Shown one piece after another: positions 1 to 5,920 of a DNA stretch of 8,829 nt (position 1 is the stretch's first letter; each line of letters begins with the position of its first letter). The stretch spans positions 1 through 8,829 of the forward strand of contig CACYBO010000060.1 in assembly GCA_902772685.1 (NCBI GenBank), written 5' to 3'. The position numbers and the translations under genes were made by a program. The notes below the pieces were generated by a model that was not told the DNA's origin, searched no databases, and was given only the letters and a program-made list of their open reading frames with translations. This stretch comes from an uncultured Eubacteriales bacterium. GTDB taxonomy: Bacteria; Bacillota; Clostridia; Peptostreptococcales; Anaerovoracaceae.

Positions 1-1034
1 GCCTTCTCCAGGATGTCCGCCTTCTCGAAGGCTCCCATGTGGCGCAGCATCATGACTGCCGCCCTGCAGATGCTTGCCGGGTTCGCGAACTTGCCGCGGC
101 CTTCCTTGATCATTCTCTCAGCAGAGCCGTGGATCGCTTCAAACATCGCATATCTGCTTCCGATGTTGGCGCTTCCTGCAGTACCTACGCCGCCCTGCAT
201 CTGAGCCGCTTCATCGGTGATGATGTCGCCGTAGAGGTTCGGCAGAATGAATACGTTAAAGTCCTTGTTGACCAGCTCGTTGATCAGGTTTGCGCTCATG
301 ATGTCAACGTATCTGTCGTTTGTCTTGATCTCCGGATATTCCTTGGCCATCTCATAGCAGAGTTCCAGGAATTTGCCGTCGGTCTTCTTCATGATGTTCG
401 CCTTTGTAACGATGGTGACGTTCTTGTTTCCGTTGTTCTTGGCGTGTTCGAACGCCGCTCGGGCCAGTCTCTGTGTTCCCGCAGTCGTCGTCACCTTGAA
501 GTCGATGGAGATATCGTCGTTGATATCGATGCCCCTGTTTCCGAGAGCGTATTCGCCTTCGGTGTTCTCTCTGAAGAACATCCAGTCGATGCCCTTCTCC
601 GGAATGACAACCGGTCTCACATTTGCGAACAGGTCGAGTTCTTTTCTCAGCTTGACGTTAGCACTCTCTATGTTAGGAAGGTTATCGCCTTTGCCCGGGG
701 TCATTGTCGGACCCTTGAGGAGCAGGTCGCACTCTTTGATCTCGGCGAGAACATCATCAGGAACCGCCTGAAGTTTCTCAACTCTGTTTTCAATAGTAAG
801 GCCTTTGATGGTGCGAATCTCGATCTTGCCCTGAGCGATCTCATCAGCCAGCAGCTTGTTCAGAATCTCTCTGCAGGAATCCATGATGATCGGGCCGATG
901 CCGTCTCCATCGATGGCTCCGATAACTACCTTATCCTTTGATGCAAAATCAGGCGCAGCGGGTGCGTTCTTCATTCTTTCTACTCTGGCGAGCTGATCCT
1001 TTACGATCTGTTCAAAATGTTCCTGGTATGACAT
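1..1034 (-). CDS. Isocitrate/isopropylmalate-family dehydrogenase, C-terminus cut by window edge
   Basis: 344 residues are visible; the C-terminal end lies beyond base 1. Start is ATG at 1034, with AGGAGG at 1045-1040 five bases upstream. Family enzymes oxidise and decarboxylate a 2-hydroxyacid such as isocitrate with NAD(P) and a divalent metal, in the cytoplasm. Landmarks: a roughly 33-residue N-terminal extension, first strand and GDGIGP loop (36-48), substrate segment SANVKLRKELDL (124-135, S124 and N126 in the isocitrate-type S-x-N arrangement), NVRP (138-141), FFRENTEGEYA (153-163, catalytic-type Tyr162), TKANIMK (210-216, Lys211), metal-site region PNLYGDIITDEAA (265-277) and cofactor loop HGSAERM (302-308). 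The S-x-N and RENTEGEY motifs favour isocitrate over isopropylmalate. The cofactor loop has Arg/Met where the E. coli NADP enzyme has Lys344/Tyr345, so NAD or NADP choice is unclear. It is the last visible gene of the minus-strand operon, after an 81-nt gap. Homoisocitrate or tartrate-type substrates are not excluded. Confidence 0.9.
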   Translation of the reverse strand, partial: MSYQEHFEQIVKDQLARVERMKNAPAAPDFASKDKVVIGAIDGDGIGPIIMDSCREILNKLLADEIAQGKIEIRTIKGLTIENRVEKLQAVPDDVLAEIKECDLLLKGPTMTPGKGDNLPNIESANVKLRKELDLFANVRPVVIPEKGIDWMFFRENTEGEYALGNRGIDINDDISIDFKVTTTAGTQRLARAAFEHAKNNGNKNVTIVTKANIMKKTDGKFLELCYEMAKEYPEIKTNDRYVDIMSANLINELVNKDFNVFILPNLYGDIITDEAAQMQGGVGTAGSANIGSRYAMFEAIHGSAERMIKEGRGKFANPASICRAAVMMLRHMGAFEKADILEK

Positions 1035-1058
1035 GTTTCCCTCCTGTCTATCTTCTTT

Positions 1059-1082
1059 AAATATATTCACAAATATATTCAC
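1059..1082. repeat. 12-bp perfect tandem repeat upstream of the dehydrogenase gene
   Basis: AAATATATTCAC occurs twice head to tail (1059-1070 and 1071-1082) with no mismatch. On the minus strand this reads GTGAATATATTT twice, 14 to 37 bases before the ribosome site of the dehydrogenase gene, and inside its predicted leader if the promoter near 1110 is used. It may be a protein-binding direct repeat, an AU-rich leader element or a chance duplication; the sequence does not decide. Confidence 0.7.
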
Positions 1083-1109
1083 ACCGAATTGTTCGATGCT
1101 TCCAACTCT

Positions 1110-1138
1110 ATTATATCAATTCTTGAACGAGTGTACAG
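1110..1138 (-). promoter_or_regulatory. Possible promoter for the dehydrogenase gene
   Basis: On the minus strand a perfect TATAAT (1115-1110) lies directly after the stop codon of the DUF711 gene. A 17-bp spacer separates it from CTGTAC (1138-1133), a poor match to TTGACA, and there is no TG extension. Transcription would start near 1103, giving a leader of about 68 nt that includes the 12-bp tandem repeat. With the 81-nt gap, the largest in the operon, this suggests extra or independent expression of the dehydrogenase. The weak -35 keeps confidence low, and I see no terminator between the two genes. Confidence 0.35.
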
Positions 1139-2471
1139 GCGCAGGTATCCTGCCTCCCCGCTGTATGAACTGATTGCTCGAAAAACGGTTCACTTCCATT
1201 ACCGGAGCCGAACCGAACAGTCCGCCCCAGTCAACCTTGTCTCCCGCCTTCATTCCATAGACCGGAATGACTCTTACGGCTGTGGTCTTATTGTTGATGA
1301 CACCGATTGCCGCTTCATCAGCGATCATGGCGGATATTGTATCCTCCGGTGTGTCTCCCGGAATGGCGATCATATCCAGCCCGACAGAGCAGACGCTCGT
1401 CATTGCTTCCAGCTTGTCGAATGTGAGACAGCCCTCTTCTGCCGCCGCGATCATCCTGTTGTCCTCGCTCACCGGAATAAACGCTCCCGAGAGACCTCCG
1501 ACGTGACCCGAAGCCATAATGCCTCCTTTTTTTACCGCGTCGGTCAGCATCGCAAGAGCTGCCGTACTGCCGTGTGTCCCGCAGCGTTCCAGACCCATCA
1601 CTTCCAGTATCTCTGCGACACTGTCCCCGATAGCCGGCGTCGGCGCCAGCGACAAGTCCAGAATACCAAAAGGTATGCCGAGTCTGGATGAGACCTCACG
1701 GCCGACGAGCTGTCCTGCCCTCGTGATCTTGAACGCGGTCTGTTTGATCCGCTCCGCGATTTCGTCGAGAGTCGCTCCCTCCATTCCTGCGAGGGCTTCC
1801 TTGACGACGCCCGGTCCGCTTACTCCCACATTGATCACGTTCTCCGCTTCACCGGTACCGTAGAAGGCTCCTGCCATGAACGGATTATCCTCCACGGCAT
1901 TTGCAAAAGCAACAAACTTGGCGCATCCGAAGCAGCTTGTATCTCTCGTAAGATAGGCGGTCTTCTTGATCAGCGGTCCCATCTTCATTACCGCGTCCAT
2001 ATTGATGCCGGACTTCGTGGATCCCAGATTGATGCTGGAACACATCGCGTCAGTCTCCGCAAGTGCGTAGGGAACCGCTTCGATAAAGCTCTCGTCGCTC
2101 TTCGTGCAGCCTTTCTGCACCAGCGCAGAAAACCCTCCGATGATATCCACGCCTACTGCTTTTGCAGCATCGTCCAGCGCTTTTGCGTAGAGAAGCCATT
2201 CCTCTGTTGTATTTGCACACGCCAATGCGATCGGCGTCACGGAAATGCGTTTGTTGACGATTTTAATCCCGTAGTCGTCTCCTACTTCATTCGCTGTTTG
2301 TACCAGCCTTTCCGCCAGCCTCGTGATCTTCTCATAGACACGTCCGGCGGACTCCTTGTGATCTCTGCCGAAGCAATCCAGCAGCGATATGCCCATGGTC
2401 GTGGTTCTGATATCCAGATTTTCCTTCTCGATCATATGGATCGTTTCAAGAACGTCCTTGTATATTGTCAT
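1116..2471 (-). CDS. DUF711/UPF0210 family protein (PFL-fold, function unknown)
   Basis: A complete 451-residue protein, the usual length for UPF0210. Start is ATG at 2471 with AGGAG (2482-2478) six bases upstream. Recognisable family blocks are IRTTTMGISLLDC (21-33), KRISVTPIAL (74-83), DIIGGFSALVQKG (109-121), CSSINLGSTKSGIN (144-157), FANAVEDNPFMAGAF (189-203), NVGVSGPGVVKEAL (214-227), LSLAPTPAIGDSVAEIL (273-289), GGLSGAFIPVSED (325-337), CSVGLDMIAIP (361-371) and a C-terminal RGGRIPAP (438-445). The family is grouped structurally with pyruvate formate-lyase-like folds, but I see no adjacent Cys-Cys pair and no glycyl-radical loop of the RVxGY type, so a classical radical reaction is not supported. 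It has a CFGC pair at 180-183. No signal peptide or membrane segment is apparent. The gene lies 27 nt downstream of the ACT gene, a pairing known in many Firmicutes (for example S. pneumoniae SP_0238/SP_0239), so the two probably act together. Biochemical role unknown. Confidence 0.95.
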   Translation of the reverse strand: MTIYKDVLETIHMIEKENLDIRTTTMGISLLDCFGRDHKESAGRVYEKITRLAERLVQTANEVGDDYGIKIVNKRISVTPIALACANTTEEWLLYAKALDDAAKAVGVDIIGGFSALVQKGCTKSDESFIEAVPYALAETDAMCSSINLGSTKSGINMDAVMKMGPLIKKTAYLTRDTSCFGCAKFVAFANAVEDNPFMAGAFYGTGEAENVINVGVSGPGVVKEALAGMEGATLDEIAERIKQTAFKITRAGQLVGREVSSRLGIPFGILDLSLAPTPAIGDSVAEILEVMGLERCGTHGSTAALAMLTDAVKKGGIMASGHVGGLSGAFIPVSEDNRMIAAAEEGCLTFDKLEAMTSVCSVGLDMIAIPGDTPEDTISAMIADEAAIGVINNKTTAVRVIPVYGMKAGDKVDWGGLFGSAPVMEVNRFSSNQFIQRGGRIPAPVHSFKN

Positions 2472-2498
2472 CTCAGTCTCCTGTACTCCGGTCTCTGC

Positions 2499-2768
2499 CT
2501 AAATCTTATGCATCGTGTCGAAGATTTCTTCTTTCTGCACATGAATCGACAGCCCCTGCTGCTCCGCCATCTCGTGCAGCGCCACATCAACATCGTGAAA
2601 ACTCGATTTGCTTTCGTCGATTTTGACGACCATGATCATCGTGAAATAGTCCTGCAGAATGGTCTGTGTTACGTCTTCGATGTTCACGTGATACTCCGCT
2701 AAGATGCCGGATACTCTGTACATGATGCCGACCTGATCCTTGCCGACAACCGTGATGATTGCTTTCAT
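2499..2768 (-). CDS. ACT-domain protein, UPF0237 family
   Basis: An 89-residue single ACT domain. ACT domains usually bind small ligands, often amino acids, at dimer interfaces and control a partner enzyme. The first strand IITVVGKD (4-11) leads into the loop and helix GIMYRVSGILAEYHVNI (14-30). The family block IEDVTQTILQDYFTMIMVVKID follows (from 30), then helix 2 (about 57-72) and the final strand LSIHVQKEE (73-81). The conserved GKD-VGI and DVTQT-F-M pattern is typical of UPF0237. Start is ATG at 2768, preceded by AGAGG a few bases upstream; this ribosome site lies in the 12-nt gap after the exporter gene. The gene ends with TAG 27 nt before the DUF711 start. The inferred role is a ligand-sensing partner of DUF711; the ligand is not visible from sequence. 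A GcvR-like regulatory role is an alternative. Confidence 0.93.
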   Translation of the reverse strand: MKAIITVVGKDQVGIMYRVSGILAEYHVNIEDVTQTILQDYFTMIMVVKIDESKSSFHDVDVALHEMAEQQGLSIHVQKEEIFDTMHKI

Positions 2769-2780
2769 TTCAACCTCTTT

Positions 2781-3242
2781 CTAGAATTTATCTTTGATGG
2801 TGACAGTCTTGTGTATCAGTGCCCAGAACACCTTGATGATGGCGCCTATTACGAGCAGTCCCATGGCGATCGCGCCCGCCATCATCAGCGTCTGCACGCC
2901 GATCTGCGCCATGTTCTCGATGTCGTTTTTGAGGAGCGCCTCCATGGTGTAAAAGATCTTGGCTCCCGGAACCAGACACAGAATTCCCGGAATGACGAAG
3001 ATCGTCATGGCTTCTTTGAATAAACGCGCGGCGATCCAACTGCAGAGCCCGACCATGCAGGCTCCGAAGAAGCAGCCCATGACCGGAGATCCCATGCTGT
3101 AATCTGAAATGAGGTATGTGATCCATCCCAGCGCGCCGGCTACGACACAGGCGGGAATGTGACGGGCAGGAACGCGGAATATGACCGCGAACCCGAGGGT
3201 GGCGAACAGCGCCAGCAGGAATTGTGTAAATAAGTGCATCAT
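2781..3242 (-). CDS. Threonine/serine exporter family, C-terminal-half subunit (ThrE_2/DUF3815, YjjB-like)
   Basis: A 153-residue integral membrane protein, close to the length I recall for E. coli YjjB. It has five hydrophobic segments (about 5-23, 29-47, 53-73, 79-98, 118-140). The fourth carries the family's proline-glycine motif, IPGILCLVPG (84-93). It corresponds to the C-terminal membrane half of single-chain ThrE. Its start overlaps the stop of the upstream partner by four bases (ATGA, 3242-3239), a classical translational coupling, so the two are almost certainly subunits of one transporter. GGGAGGG lies eight bases upstream of ATG 3242; a second ATG immediately follows and could also serve. 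Known relatives export threonine/serine (C. glutamicum ThrE) or succinate (E. coli YjjPB), so the family is secure but the substrate is open. Confidence 0.9.
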   Translation of the reverse strand: MMHLFTQFLLALFATLGFAVIFRVPARHIPACVVAGALGWITYLISDYSMGSPVMGCFFGACMVGLCSWIAARLFKEAMTIFVIPGILCLVPGAKIFYTMEALLKNDIENMAQIGVQTLMMAGAIAMGLLVIGAIIKVFWALIHKTVTIKDKF

Positions 3243-4021
3243 AACGCAATCCCTCCCAGCATGTACCAGAGTTTGATGACAACGCCCGCGCCTGCCGCCA
3301 GCGAAACGCTGATGATGCAGGCTTCCGTCAGACGAGCCACTCCCGAAAGCATGTTGCCGGACAGGAAGTCACGGATGGAATTCGTAATCGGGATTCCCGG
3401 AACAAAGAGCATGATGCAGCCGGAAATCACCGGCGCGTAGCTGACCCCGCTGATGGATGACGCCGCCAGCAGTGAACAGAACGCCGCAAAAGCGCAGCAG
3501 CAGAATCCTCTGATGAAGAAGTTGATCTCATATTTCTCAAGGAACCGGGAAATTATATAGCACATCAGCCCGACGATCACCGTCACACAGAATTCCATGG
3601 CGTTCCCACCGAAGATAACGCTGAAGCAGGCCGTAACCATTGCTGCGGACAGCGCCCGAATCCAGAACGGATAGGGCTTGCTGTTTTCAATATCATCGAG
3701 AATCTCCATCCCCTCTTCCACGGTCATGTCCGTCGTCGTAAATGATCTTGAAAACTGGTTGACCCGCGAGATCTTTGTGAGGTCCGTTTCACTGCTTCTG
3801 ACTCTCTTGATATTCGTTACGGTGTTGGTCGACTCTTCATTATCTGTAGACACAAAAATACCCGTCGGTGTCGCAAAGACATCAACGTGCTCGATGCCGC
3901 AGCTTTTGCAGATGCGTTCGATGGTATCTTCGACGCGGTAGATCTCCGCGCCGCTTTTCATCATGATGTTGCCGGCCCGTACGGCCAGCATCAGTATGCC
4001 TTTCTGTTTCTTCTTATCCAT
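3239..4021 (-). CDS. Threonine/serine exporter family, N-terminal-half subunit (ThrE/DUF1212, YjjP-like)
   Basis: A 260-residue protein from ATG at 4021. The cytoplasmic N-terminal domain (about 1-118) has the family pattern AVRAGNIMMKSGAEIYRVEDTI (from 13) and FATPTGIFVSTD (49-60). Five hydrophobic segments follow (about 120-138, 143-160, 168-188, 196-220, 232-252), with the hallmark LFVPGIPITNSIRDFLSGN in the fourth (205-223). Length and layout fit E. coli YjjP, partner of YjjB. In-frame TTG at 4069 would extend the protein by 16 residues into the ABC gene, but the ATG beginning MDKKKQKG is more plausible. It sits 13 nt after the ABC stop and has only a weak ribosome site, so coupling to upstream translation is likely. 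An unusual CCC triplet occurs in the third membrane segment (174-176). Substrate may be threonine/serine or a dicarboxylate. Confidence 0.9.
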   Translation of the reverse strand: MDKKKQKGILMLAVRAGNIMMKSGAEIYRVEDTIERICKSCGIEHVDVFATPTGIFVSTDNEESTNTVTNIKRVRSSETDLTKISRVNQFSRSFTTTDMTVEEGMEILDDIENSKPYPFWIRALSAAMVTACFSVIFGGNAMEFCVTVIVGLMCYIISRFLEKYEINFFIRGFCCCAFAAFCSLLAASSISGVSYAPVISGCIMLFVPGIPITNSIRDFLSGNMLSGVARLTEACIISVSLAAGAGVVIKLWYMLGGIAL

Positions 4022-4034
4022 GTATGGTATCTTA

Positions 4035-5807
4035 TCACACTTTGTATAAAGATGCGTATTGTCCGCCAATCTTCATCAAATCTTCATGTGTACCTTCTTC
4101 TTTGATCTCGCCCTCATCGATCAGTATGATCCTGTCCGCGTTCCGTATGGTTGAGAGTCTGTGAGCGATGATGATGGTCGTCCTTCCCTCCGCCAGCTTG
4201 TCGAACGCTCCCTGAATGCGGGCTTCCGTAACGGTATCCAGCGCCGACGTCGCCTCATCGAGGATGAGGACCGGCGGGTTCTTCAGGAATATGCGGGCGA
4301 TCGAAACTCTCTGTTTCTGTCCGCCCGAGAGGAGAACTCCCCGTTCACCTGTGTACGATGCAAAACCCTGCGGCATGGCCATTACATCATCGTAGATCTC
4401 AGCCTTTTTGGCCGCTTCAATGACTTCCTCATCCGTTGCGTCCGGTCTGCCGTACCGGATGTTCTCGGCAATCGTGTCCGGGAACAGGAAGACATCCTGC
4501 TGCACGATCCCGATATTCTTGCGCAATGTCTTTTTCTCAATTTCGCGTATATCGGTGCCGCCGATTTTGATGCTGCCTTCGTCCACATCATAAAAGCGCG
4601 GAATCAGCTGGCACAGGGTGGTTTTGCCTCCGCCCGAAGGCCCGACGATGGCAACTGTTTCGCCCTCTCTGACATGAAGATTGACGCCGCGGATGACCTC
4701 CACTTCCGCTCCTTCAGCGACTCCGCTGCGGTCACCTGCCTCATATGCGAACCAAACGTCGTCGATATCGATATCGTAGGCTGTGATCGGCTTGCCCTCT
4801 CCCGGCGCCACATCGTTTTCGGGGCTCATCCGCATGATTTCGACGAATCTGTTAAGGCCCGCCCAGCCGTTCATGAACGTCTCCATGAAGCCTGCGAGCT
4901 TTCTGATCGGCGTGATGAAGGTCGAGATATATAAATAGAAGGTGATCAGATCCGCGTAGTTCATCTCATCCCGCATGATGATCCAACCGCCGACGGCCAT
5001 AATGACGACCGGCATGATGCTCATGAAAAACTCGAGAGAGGAAGCGAACAGTCCGAACGCCTTGTAGTTGTCGCACTTGGACACCTTGAACTCTTCGTTG
5101 GCCGCTGCAAACTTAGCGTAGTCTGTATCCTCGTTGGCAAAAGCCTTGCTGGTGCGTATTCCGGATAGACCTGATTCCACTTCGCCATTGATCTCCGCCA
5201 GCTTCTCCTTGACCTTTCTGGATGTTCTGATCATCCTGCGGCGGTTCAGCATAACAACGATCAGCGCAATCGGAAGCAGGATGAGTATGACCAGAGCCAG
5301 CTTCCACTGGATGGTGAACATGATGATCACGGCGCCGATGATGGTGACGCTGGCGATGAACAGATCCTCCGGTCCATGATGGGACATTTCGGTAATCTCA
5401 AACAGATCCCCCGTCATCCTCGAGAGAAGCTGTCCCGTCTTGTTTTTGTTGAAAAACGTGAAGTCCAGACTTTGCATATGGGAGAACAGATCGTCACGGA
5501 GATCCGCCTCCACTCTGACGCCGAACATATGCCCCCAGTAGGTGATGATGTAGTGCATGACGGCTTTTATAAGAAACGCCGCGGCAACGATGATCATGAC
5601 ATGAAAGAACGCCTCGTAAGCCTTATTCGGCAGCATGCTGTACATGGCGTGTCTGGCGACGAGCGGGAAGATCAGATCGACTGCAGATGCTATCAACGCG
5701 CAGGATAAATCCAGCACAAAAAGCCCCATGTGGGGTCTGAAATAGTCCAGGAATATGCGCATAGTCGACCTGTTGAAGTCTTTTGTCTTTCTGCTGCTCT
5801 GATTCAT
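4035..5807 (-). CDS. Half-size ABC exporter (fused membrane and ATP-binding domains)
   Basis: A 590-residue type I ABC exporter subunit expected to dimerise in the inner membrane and drive efflux with ATP. The membrane domain has six hydrophobic segments (about 28-52, 68-90, 148-167, 168-188, 256-278, 284-304). The ATP-binding domain has an A-loop Tyr355, Walker A GPSGGGKTT (389-397), Q-loop IVQQD (434-438), signature LSGGQKQR (493-500), Walker B VLILDE with catalytic Glu518, D-loop SALD (521-524) and H-loop His549, so it should be an active ATPase. About a dozen extra residues (AGDRSGVAEGAEVE) separate the A-loop from the next strand. An in-frame TAG just upstream makes ATG 5807 the furthest possible start; there is no good ribosome site, and an extended -10 ends seven bases before it. 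An alternative ATG is at 5762. It is first in the minus-strand operon, with the ThrE-type pair next. Substrate unknown; multidrug, lipid or peptide export are all possible for this family. Confidence 0.95.
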   Translation of the reverse strand: MNQSSRKTKDFNRSTMRIFLDYFRPHMGLFVLDLSCALIASAVDLIFPLVARHAMYSMLPNKAYEAFFHVMIIVAAAFLIKAVMHYIITYWGHMFGVRVEADLRDDLFSHMQSLDFTFFNKNKTGQLLSRMTGDLFEITEMSHHGPEDLFIASVTIIGAVIIMFTIQWKLALVILILLPIALIVVMLNRRRMIRTSRKVKEKLAEINGEVESGLSGIRTSKAFANEDTDYAKFAAANEEFKVSKCDNYKAFGLFASSLEFFMSIMPVVIMAVGGWIIMRDEMNYADLITFYLYISTFITPIRKLAGFMETFMNGWAGLNRFVEIMRMSPENDVAPGEGKPITAYDIDIDDVWFAYEAGDRSGVAEGAEVEVIRGVNLHVREGETVAIVGPSGGGKTTLCQLIPRFYDVDEGSIKIGGTDIREIEKKTLRKNIGIVQQDVFLFPDTIAENIRYGRPDATDEEVIEAAKKAEIYDDVMAMPQGFASYTGERGVLLSGGQKQRVSIARIFLKNPPVLILDEATSALDTVTEARIQGAFDKLAEGRTTIIIAHRLSTIRNADRIILIDEGEIKEEGTHEDLMKIGGQYASLYKV

Positions 5808-5813
5808 GCCTTG

Positions 5814-5842
5814 ATTCTAACACATCGGACTCTTAATATCCA
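5814..5842 (-). promoter_or_regulatory. Extended -10 promoter of the minus-strand operon, probably leaderless
   Basis: On the minus strand, TGGATA (5842-5837, four of six matches to TTGACA) is followed by a 17-bp spacer and TAGAAT (5819-5814, five of six matches to TATAAT). The spacer ends in TGT, giving an extended -10, TGTTAGAAT. Transcription should begin six to nine bases after the -10, that is around 5808-5805, where the ATG of the ABC gene lies (5807). The gene lacks a convincing ribosome site, which fits a leaderless transcript. Confidence 0.6.
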
Positions 5843-5852
5843 TTCAGTTTCC

Positions 5853-5881
5853 TTGTGCGTGCCCCTAAAAAAAGTTATAAT
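5853..5881 (+). promoter_or_regulatory. Sigma-A type promoter of the AEC permease gene
   Basis: TTGTGC (5853-5858, matching TTG of TTGACA) and a perfect TATAAT (5876-5881) are separated by 17 bp. Predicted start near 5888, giving a leader of about 33 nt that includes the AGGAGG ribosome site. It stands back to back with the minus-strand promoter, the two -35 elements being only 10 bp apart (5843-5852), so one regulator bound there could affect both. Confidence 0.6.
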
Positions 5882-5908
5882 CATGGTGAGTTTTTGCGCG
5901 ACAGCATC

Positions 5909-5914
5909 AGGAGG
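5909..5914 (+). promoter_or_regulatory. Ribosome binding site that sets the AEC start
   Basis: A perfect AGGAGG lies six bases before ATG 5921. It decides the start against an in-frame GTG at 5855, which would add 22 hydrophilic residues, lies inside the predicted -35 element and has no ribosome site. Confidence 0.9.
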
Positions 5915-5920
5915 ATTTTC

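Noticed and set aside
39..941. A 300-codon plus-strand reading frame
   Set aside because: It lies wholly antisense to the dehydrogenase, whose motifs are unmistakable. It has no ribosome site and encodes no recognisable domain; it is a by-product of codon bias.
1086..1122. GAATTG/CAATTC inverted repeat flanking the possible -10 before the dehydrogenase gene
   Set aside because: Only six base pairs with a 25-base loop and no extension of pairing on either side; too weak to call an operator or terminator.
2788..3282. A 164-codon minus-strand frame overlapping the YjjB-like gene
   Set aside because: It is a different phase of the same strand and reads as Arg/His-rich sequence, while the overlapping frame gives a proper five-helix membrane protein coupled by ATGA.
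4022..4069. TTG start extending the YjjP-like protein by 16 residues
   Set aside because: It is a rare start codon, overlaps the ABC gene by 35 bases and adds residues not expected in the family; ATG 4021 is preferred.
4161..4934. A 257-codon plus-strand reading frame
   Set aside because: It is antisense to the ATP-binding domain of the ABC exporter and its translation resembles no domain.
5855..5920. GTG start extending the AEC permease by 22 residues
   Set aside because: It lies inside the predicted -35 box and upstream of the predicted transcript start, and ATG 5921 has a perfect AGGAGG at ideal spacing.
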